Assembly: GCA_947498505.1 (NCBI GenBank)
Contig: CANMKG010000005.1
Coordinates: 237,666 to 301,665 of the forward strand
Direction of reading: 5' to 3'
Source of the DNA: an uncultured Maribacter sp.
GTDB lineage: Bacteria; Bacteroidota; Bacteroidia; Flavobacteriales; Flavobacteriaceae
DNA length: 64,000 nt
Both the position numbers and the translations under genes were made by a program. This document shows, one piece after another, positions 58,147 to 64,000 of this stretch (positions are counted from its first letter, which is position 1; every line of letters starts with the position of its first letter). The notes below the pieces were generated by a model, which was given only the letters and a program-made list of their open reading frames with translations, made no database searches and had not been told where the DNA came from.

Positions 58147-59304
58147 TTATGAATACCATGATTTATAGTATTTACCATCATCAATTTTTAAAGCGTTTTC
58201 TGTAAGTTGAAGAGGTTTAAAAGTATCTATCATCACTGCGAGCTCTTTAGTTTCTTTTTTTCCAATGCTAGCTTCGTAAGTTCCTGGGTGTGGTCCATGA
58301 GGAATCCCAGCAGGGTGTAAAGAAATATGCCCAGGATCTATTCCTGTTCTACTCATAAAGTCTCCATCCACATAATAAAGCATTTCATCAGAGTCTATAT
58401 TAGAGTGATTATAAGGTGCTGGAATTGCTTCCGGATGATAGTCATATAACCTTGGGCAAAAAGAACATATTACAAAAGCGTTAGTTTCAAATGTTTGATG
58501 TACTGGTGGGGGTTGATGCACACGTCCTGTAATAGGCTCAAAATTATGGATGGAAAATCCATAAGGAAAATTATACCCATCCCAGCCAACAACGTCAAAG
58601 GGGTGTGTATCATAGGTGAGCAGATGTATTAGCCCTTGTTTTTTTACTTTAATTAAAAAGTCTCCCTTTTCATCATAAGTTCGTAAGTTTTCTGGCAGTT
58701 TATAATCCCTCTCACAAAAAGGGGAGTGTTCTAATAATTGACCAAACCAGTTACGATAACGTTTAGGGGTGTATATAGGAGTAAAAGATTCAGCATACAA
58801 AATACGGTTGTCTTCAGAATCAAACTCTATTTGATAAATCATTCCCCTAGGTATAATTAAATAGTCTCCATACTCAAAAGGAATATCTCCTAGGAAAGTT
58901 TTTAGGGTACCACTGCCTTTGTGTATAAATAACATTTCATCGGCATCAGTATTTTTGTAAAAATAAGATGTCATTGACTCTTTGGGAGCTGCAAGTCCTA
59001 TGATAATGTCGCTGTTTACCATCAAGGGTTCTCTTGCTTCCAAAAAATCCTTAGTTGGAGAGATATTAAAACCAATTAATTTTCGAGAAGTAATATTTTT
59101 TTCGACGGCTATCTTAGGTGTTACGTCAACAGGTATACCTATTTCTTTTACTTGAGTTGGCCTATGTAGATGGTATAACAACGACGACATACCATCAAAT
59201 CCAATAGTACCAAACAATTGTTCATGGTATAAACTACCATCGGGTTTTTTAAATTGTGTGTGTCTTTTTTTGGGAATTTTCCCGAGCTTATGATAAATAG
59301 GCAT
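58147..59304 (-). CDS. hmgA: Homogentisate 1,2-dioxygenase
   Basis: The 385-residue iron enzyme opens the ring of homogentisate to maleylacetoacetate. The start MPIYHKLGKIPKKRHTQFKKPDGSLYHEQLFG is typical of the family. Iron ligands are seen in NHSNIDSDEMLYY (His and Glu) and HPAGIPHGPHPG (His). It is shorter than the human form, as is common in bacteria. With fahA it makes a two-gene tyrosine-degradation operon. The maleylacetoacetate isomerase is not in the window. Confidence 0.96.
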   Translation of the reverse strand: MPIYHKLGKIPKKRHTQFKKPDGSLYHEQLFGTIGFDGMSSLLYHLHRPTQVKEIGIPVDVTPKIAVEKNITSRKLIGFNISPTKDFLEAREPLMVNSDIIIGLAAPKESMTSYFYKNTDADEMLFIHKGSGTLKTFLGDIPFEYGDYLIIPRGMIYQIEFDSEDNRILYAESFTPIYTPKRYRNWFGQLLEHSPFCERDYKLPENLRTYDEKGDFLIKVKKQGLIHLLTYDTHPFDVVGWDGYNFPYGFSIHNFEPITGRVHQPPPVHQTFETNAFVICSFCPRLYDYHPEAIPAPYNHSNIDSDEMLYYVDGDFMSRTGIDPGHISLHPAGIPHGPHPGTYEASIGKKETKELAVMIDTFKPLQLTENALKIDDGKYYKSWYS

Positions 59305-59805
59305 AATATAAAGTACTTTTTATAAAAGATTATACGTAATACCCGCATCCATGTTTATTTATGCATACTGTTGATAGTACGATAATGCCCTAAAGGTTTA
59401 AAACTTTGGGTTGGCAAATTGGATGTTTGTTTTTAATAAAATTAGTCTTGTTAAAGGTACTAAAGATCCTTTTAATAGTTACTGTCTCTTTCAGGATAAC
59501 ATTAAAGTGGGTTACAAAGTGGTGTACGTAAGTTCAATACTTAAATAGGTAGCTCCATTATTGTTTAATTAATTTTTTCTTCATAATAAGTTGTTAAAGA
59601 CAACAATTTGTATGATGTTTTGCTTGTGGTAGTGCATGAATTTTAGCAAAAAATAGGGTTGGAATTATTTTTCAGACATCAATTATGTAGGAAATGATTT
59701 ACATAAAATAATATATTCACAACATTTGTAGGTTTTTTCCTTAAAAAAAGATATAACCTTGCCGTTAATCGATATAAAGATACAGTTTAACGAAATTTTA
59801 AAGTA
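59305..59805. other. Divergent intergenic region between hmgA and the DUF4347 gene
   Basis: These 501 AT-rich bases must carry promoters for both sides. I saw no gene, repeat or hairpin that I can support. The region just before 59806 has only a weak AAAT-rich ribosome-binding context. Confidence 0.5.
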
Positions 59806-60360
59806 ATGAAAAATGTAATTCTCCAGCTAAGGGGGGTGTTTTTACCCCTTTTATGCTCGGTTCTATTTAGTACCGCAATTTATGCACAATCTGAAAACTT
59901 GGTAGTAATTGATGCCCAGTTTTCTCAGAAACAAGACGTGTTAGCTAAAGTTCCCTCAACGGCTACAATATTAGAGCTATCTGGCGATTCCAATCCTTGG
60001 AAAGCTATTAGAGAAAACCTTGAGTCAAATAGTAGCATTAAAACAATTCATCTTTTTGTAAATGCAACATACAACTCCATGCAAATGGGAGCTATAACTT
60101 ATGATTTAGCTCAGGTAAATAGTGAGAATGAGCTTAGTATGTTAGAAGGGCTTTATCAAGGAGAGCATTTTCAATTGTTAGTATACAATTGTAATCTAGG
60201 TTCAAATGACGAGGGATTATCGTTGTTAAAAAGTTTAGGTCAAAAAGCCTATTTTAATGTTGGTGTTAGTACCGATTGCACTTCTATTTTTGATAACAGT
60301 TTTGATTTTAATCATTCTACACTTGGTCAAGTGCTAAATAGTTCCATTATCCAAAACTAA
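59806..60360 (+). CDS. Stand-alone DUF4347-domain secreted protein
   Basis: The 184-residue protein has a signal peptide (about 1-27, ending IYAQ). The rest (LVVIDAQFSQKQDVLAKVPSTATILELSGDSNPWKAIRENL, IKTIHLFVNATYN, FQLLVYNCNLGSNDEGLSLLKSL, VGVSTD) is a DUF4347 domain. That domain normally forms the N-terminus of giant cadherin-like or adhesin proteins. Here it is a separate gene 11 bases ahead of such a giant gene, as if the domain had been split off. Its role is unknown, perhaps processing or assembly of the neighbour. Confidence 0.8.
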   Translation: MKNVILQLRGVFLPLLCSVLFSTAIYAQSENLVVIDAQFSQKQDVLAKVPSTATILELSGDSNPWKAIRENLESNSSIKTIHLFVNATYNSMQMGAITYDLAQVNSENELSMLEGLYQGEHFQLLVYNCNLGSNDEGLSLLKSLGQKAYFNVGVSTDCTSIFDNSFDFNHSTLGQVLNSSIIQN

Positions 60361-60371
60361 AATTCCCCGAT

Positions 60372-63300
60372 ATGAAGAAAATAATACAATATCCATTAAT
60401 TTGGATATGCTTGCTATACGCAAGTATGTCCGTAGCACAGACTGTTGATATGACTGTGCAGCAGGGACCTAACATTGATGTTATGGTTACTGTAGGTTCA
60501 GCTCAACTAGATTTAACACCTTTTGAGAGTGATTTAGAAACATCTTTGATTAACAAAGGAATGCCCTTGGGTAAATTACGTGTAGAGGCTTTTCAGCGTA
60601 GTACCATTTCCTCTGATCAAGCAGATGCCTCAGATATTTTTAATAGCTGGAATAAGATGGATTTTACAGGAGCGGAACCACCAAATCCTCACAACTCTTT
60701 AAGTGGAGGATTGTATAGTGGGCCATATTTTACTTTTGACTCAGGAACAAACAGAATATTAGCCGATCCTGTTGCAAGAAATTCTGGTAATTACGGAGTG
60801 GCAATGTATGATCCTACTGGCGATGTCTCTGATGGTTCAATTTCGGCAACTTTTGGTCTTTCAGGTGCACCATACGTACATGCAGAGGTTGGTTTTATCT
60901 TTAGAAAGGTTGATAATGATAACTTTTATGCCTACATCATTGATAACCACACTTATTGTGGAAATTTACAGGGTTACGCACCAGGTGATGGGTATCCTGC
61001 CGAGGCCATTTTAAAAAGAGAAAATGGAGTAACAACAATTTTAGCTGTTAATACTAACAGTGGAACAAATGGTACAGCTACCTATGGATGGGATGCAAAT
61101 AGAGCAGATATGTTTTCTGCTTTTACGAATGGACAAAGTATTGATTTTAAAATAGAAATGGCTGGTGATAATATAAAAGTCACCCGTAAAGGAGGCGGTG
61201 GTAATGCTGGTACAGATTGGATAGAGGCATTTAATATTAACGATACAACGCATGCGGCTGGGAGTTATGGTTTTTATGTTCATGAACAAGAAAATGCATA
61301 TTTTGAAAATATAGCAATCGAAAAGCTATCATTAAGAGCTTTTAAAGATGTATTAAGAGAGCCTCAATGGAGAAATAGCGCACTACGTTTTAACGTAAAC
61401 TTAGACGATTTAGAAGTTGCAGATTTTGAAAATGATTCTGATTTATCAGAAATTTTAATGCGAACTATAAATGAGGACATTCATTATATAGGATGGGGTG
61501 TAAATGCCAATAAAACGCAGTTTGAACGATTTGTCACCCAAAACAATCAAAAAGGGACATTTGTAAATAGAGATGAAACATCGTATAACGATTGGATAGA
61601 TCAAATTGCACAATACATTTATGACCAATATGTTTTTGGAACAGTAAGCGCAGGCGACTATTTTATAGCAGGAACTTCTGTAGAAATTGCTGTTTCGCCA
61701 ACAGAGTTAAAAACGAATACTGCTAACGCTAGCTACCCCAACGGAAGGTGGAAAATAAATCACAATGAAACGTTTTTCGATAACAATTCGGGAAAAGTTT
61801 CCTGGCATGATTTATATCTAGAAGATGTTCCTGAATTTTACGAAAAAACAGGTGAATATAACTTTACTTTCGAGGATTTACCAACTGCTCCTACCACTTT
61901 ATATTTTCATAGAAAACCAGTAGCAAGCTTTGCTTATAATCAAAGTACAGGAGCATTAACTGATAATTCTTATGATTTAGACGGAGGTGCTAATAATGGT
62001 ATTGCGAATTCCGAATGGAAATGGAAATCTGTAGACGCAAGTGCAACAAACGATTGGACAATAGGACAATTTAATCCAACCGGTCAGCCTGATGGTCAGT
62101 ATTTAATAATGTTGACAGTACAGGATCATCAAGGAACATATAGCGCACCTGCAAGTGTTTATGTAGAAAAAACATCTACGCCACCTACAAATGACGATTT
62201 GCCATTAGCTCAATTTAATATTTTACCAGATGTGTTAACCACATATGCTGGGGTAATGACAATAGCTGTTGAAAACAACTCAGCAGATCCTTACGGAAGA
62301 ACCCTTACAGCTGAAGAGTGGATTGTTACACAACGAACATATGATAATGATGATAACCCAGTGGATGTTGAAATATATAATTCAACAACACCGATGACCG
62401 ATTTTTCATCATACAATACGGAAAGCGCAGAATATATAATTAGTTTAAGAACACAAACGGACACTGGCGTTTGGTCGTTGCCGTTTTACCGAACATTAAA
62501 TGTAATTCATGATGCTTCAAATCCAACTATCGAAGCATCACCAGCAAATGGAACAATTACTACCGATGATACTGTTCAGTTAACATTTTCAGATGAAGGT
62601 TCAGGAAGTGGTTTTGATGTTCAGCGCTATGTATTAGTGCAAAGTGCAACACCACCCGCCGGAGATGATGTAAGTTGGAGTTCTTGGAGCAATAGTCAAT
62701 CAAAAGATGTGTCTTTCTCATCAGGAGGAAGTGGTTGGTACATACATGCAGAAGCTAAAGACAATGCAGGAAATACTGGTACAGAGTCGTTTGGGCCATA
62801 TGACTTAACGTTAGTTGTAGCGGCGAATGATGATTTACTTGTAGTAGATGAAGATTCAGACGAAACGCCTGTTGATGTTTTGTATAATGATGTATACGCT
62901 TCTGGTAATGATGTTACTTTATCAATAATTACACAAGGACTAAAAGGTTCTGCGAGTGTAGATGGAGATAACACAAGAATTTTTTATAACCCAGACGAAA
63001 ACGAAAACGGTACAGATACGGTAACGTATCAATTAGATGATAATGGTACACTTGCTACGGCAACTATTACAGTGTCTATAACTCCAGTAGATGATGAACC
63101 CATAGGTAATGAAGATACTTACGATATTAATGAAAATGATACACTTAATGATGATGTTTCTGTAAATGACGAAGAGGTTGATGGAGACCCGCTGACCTAT
63201 CATTTAGTTAGTGGGCCAACAAACGCTTCATCATTCACTTTTAATAATGATGGTTCATTTACTTATGTTCATAATGGGGCAGAAGAAGAACAAGACTCTT

Positions 63301-64000
63301 TTACCTATAATTTTCAAGACGGAAATACATTTAGTGAAGATGTAACGGTTAATATAAATGTGTCATTACAAAACGATGCTCCAACAGGTGGTAATATATC
63401 AGTAGATGTTGTTCAGGATGTAGATTTTACGTTCACGCCAGGTGATTTTACCTTTAACGATGATGATTTAGCAGACGAATTCAATGGAATCCAAATTATA
63501 ACATTGCCGCCATCAGGAAAAGGTGAATTAACATATGAAGGTAATCCAGTTTCTGAAAATGATTTTATTGATGATGTTACCCTTTTACTCTATGTTACAG
63601 AGGCAGGAGAGTTTGGTACAAACTATACATCTTTCACATTTAAAGTAAAAGATTTAGCTGATGAGGTGAGTACAGCAACATATACATCTAATATTGATGC
63701 AGATGAAGATACGGATGGTGATGGAGACGGAAATAGTACCGATGATGATGATGATGGAGATGGTACCCCAGATGTTGATGATGCTTTTCCTTTAGATGAT
63801 ACTGAAGATACGGATACCGATAATGATGGTACAGGAGATAATGCCGATGATGATGATGATGGAGACGGTACCCCAGATGAGGATGATGCATTTCCATTAG
63901 ATCCAAATGAAGATACTGATACTGATAATGATGGTACAGGCGATAATGCTGATGATGATGATGACGGAGACGGTACCCCAGATGTTGATGATGCTTTTCC
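60372..64000 (+). CDS. Giant secreted protein with PKD, cadherin-like and thrombospondin type 3 repeats (3' end outside window)
   Basis: Reading from the ATG at 60372 stays open to the window end (1209 codons), so the full size is unknown. A signal peptide (about 1-23, ending SVAQ) is followed by a lectin- or LamG-like region of about 480 residues that I cannot name. A PKD-like domain (about 513-603), Ig/cadherin-like repeats (about 816-1110, with DVLYNDV and GNEDTYDINENDTLNDDVSVND) and Asp-rich thrombospondin type 3 calcium-binding repeats (from about 1123) come after. Such proteins are surface adhesins or matrix parts, often exported by type IX secretion; the C-terminal signal is not visible. 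It is probably co-transcribed with the DUF4347 gene. Confidence 0.85.
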   Translation, partial: MKKIIQYPLIWICLLYASMSVAQTVDMTVQQGPNIDVMVTVGSAQLDLTPFESDLETSLINKGMPLGKLRVEAFQRSTISSDQADASDIFNSWNKMDFTGAEPPNPHNSLSGGLYSGPYFTFDSGTNRILADPVARNSGNYGVAMYDPTGDVSDGSISATFGLSGAPYVHAEVGFIFRKVDNDNFYAYIIDNHTYCGNLQGYAPGDGYPAEAILKRENGVTTILAVNTNSGTNGTATYGWDANRADMFSAFTNGQSIDFKIEMAGDNIKVTRKGGGGNAGTDWIEAFNINDTTHAAGSYGFYVHEQENAYFENIAIEKLSLRAFKDVLREPQWRNSALRFNVNLDDLEVADFENDSDLSEILMRTINEDIHYIGWGVNANKTQFERFVTQNNQKGTFVNRDETSYNDWIDQIAQYIYDQYVFGTVSAGDYFIAGTSVEIAVSPTELKTNTANASYPNGRWKINHNETFFDNNSGKVSWHDLYLEDVPEFYEKTGEYNFTFEDLPTAPTTLYFHRKPVASFAYNQSTGALTDNSYDLDGGANNGIANSEWKWKSVDASATNDWTIGQFNPTGQPDGQYLIMLTVQDHQGTYSAPASVYVEKTSTPPTNDDLPLAQFNILPDVLTTYAGVMTIAVENNSADPYGRTLTAEEWIVTQRTYDNDDNPVDVEIYNSTTPMTDFSSYNTESAEYIISLRTQTDTGVWSLPFYRTLNVIHDASNPTIEASPANGTITTDDTVQLTFSDEGSGSGFDVQRYVLVQSATPPAGDDVSWSSWSNSQSKDVSFSSGGSGWYIHAEAKDNAGNTGTESFGPYDLTLVVAANDDLLVVDEDSDETPVDVLYNDVYASGNDVTLSIITQGLKGSASVDGDNTRIFYNPDENENGTDTVTYQLDDNGTLATATITVSITPVDDEPIGNEDTYDINENDTLNDDVSVNDEEVDGDPLTYHLVSGPTNASSFTFNNDGSFTYVHNGAEEEQDSFTYNFQDGNTFSEDVTVNINVSLQNDAPTGGNISVDVVQDVDFTFTPGDFTFNDDDLADEFNGIQIITLPPSGKGELTYEGNPVSENDFIDDVTLLLYVTEAGEFGTNYTSFTFKVKDLADEVSTATYTSNIDADEDTDGDGDGNSTDDDDDGDGTPDVDDAFPLDDTEDTDTDNDGTGDNADDDDDGDGTPDEDDAFPLDPNEDTDTDNDGTGDNADDDDDGDGTPDVDDAF
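63741..64000 (+). repeat. 105-base tandem repeat coding for thrombospondin type 3 motifs
   Basis: The marker GGTACCCCA recurs at 63762, 63867 and 63972, exactly 105 bases apart. Each unit codes 35 residues of the form DDDDDGDGTPD, DAFPL, DTDTDNDGTGDNA. The third copy is cut by the window end. Units differ at only a few bases, so copy number may change by slippage. Confidence 0.9.

Noticed and set aside
63688..63906. Histidine-rich minus-strand reading frame
   Set aside because: It is the mirror image of the Asp-rich thrombospondin type 3 repeats on the plus strand.

Overview
The window looks like a marine member of the Bacteroidota, most likely a Flavobacteriaceae species. The reasons are AT-rich DNA, two SusC/SusD pairs, an ECF sigma/FecR pair, formylglycine sulfatases, many lipoprotein signals, TAnnTTTG-like promoter boxes, and a REP-like hairpin whose motif resembles ones I recall from this family. 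Genus and species cannot be read from the sequence. No tRNA gene, rRNA gene, CRISPR array, integrase or transposase was recognised.

Layout. (1) 1-8379: a divergent unit with an RtcB-type RNA ligase (cut by the window start) facing a secreted CAP-domain protein and a WYL-domain regulator, then a large VIT/VWA/TonB-plug/TPR/DUF2135 fusion protein. (2) 8910-22622: a polysaccharide-utilisation locus (PUL 1) on the minus strand: FecR anti-sigma, SusC with an STN domain, SusD, a terminator, a DUF5703 protein, a GH95-like enzyme and an S1 sulfatase. The matching ECF sigma gene is divergent. (3) 22836-29175: an AraC regulator and a divergent monosaccharide cassette: enolase-superfamily dehydratase, SDR, aldo/keto reductase, zinc-type dehydrogenase and a FucP-like permease. 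It fits non-phosphorylating oxidation of L-fucose or L-galactose, though two expected steps are missing. (4) 29822-30853: a gene graveyard in which a broken GH97 gene is joined to the 3' end of a GH29 gene. (5) 30939-56813: PUL 2. Plus-strand genes are GH88, a beta-helix putative lyase, GH29 and GH31, then a compact regulator/metabolic cassette (GntR, SIS, SDR, FAD oxidoreductase, ROK, creatininase-like), GH36-like and an MFS sugar porter. A minus-strand SusC/SusD pair, a divergent LacI regulator and a second sulfatase follow. (6) 56889-59304: fumarylacetoacetase and homogentisate dioxygenase (tyrosine catabolism). (7) 59806-end: a DUF4347 protein and the start of a giant secreted protein with Ig/cadherin-like domains and thrombospondin type 3 repeats.

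How it works together. The two loci appear to bind and import a sulfated, fucose- and probably uronate-containing algal polysaccharide. Sulfatases and the putative lyase open it. GH88 would remove the unsaturated uronate left by the lyase. GH29, GH31, GH36-like and GH95-like enzymes would trim side groups. FucP and the sugar porter would bring monosaccharides into the cell. Three control layers are visible: ECF/FecR for PUL 1, AraC for the fucose-type cassette, and GntR plus LacI for PUL 2. A perfect 20-bp AT-rich palindrome upstream of the GH97 remnant recurs with one changed base upstream of GH31 and is a candidate GntR operator.

The best candidate for something undescribed is the six-gene cassette at 38994-44408. 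Its two oxidoreductases, creatininase-family hydrolase, ROK protein and SIS protein fit no textbook sugar pathway that I recognise.
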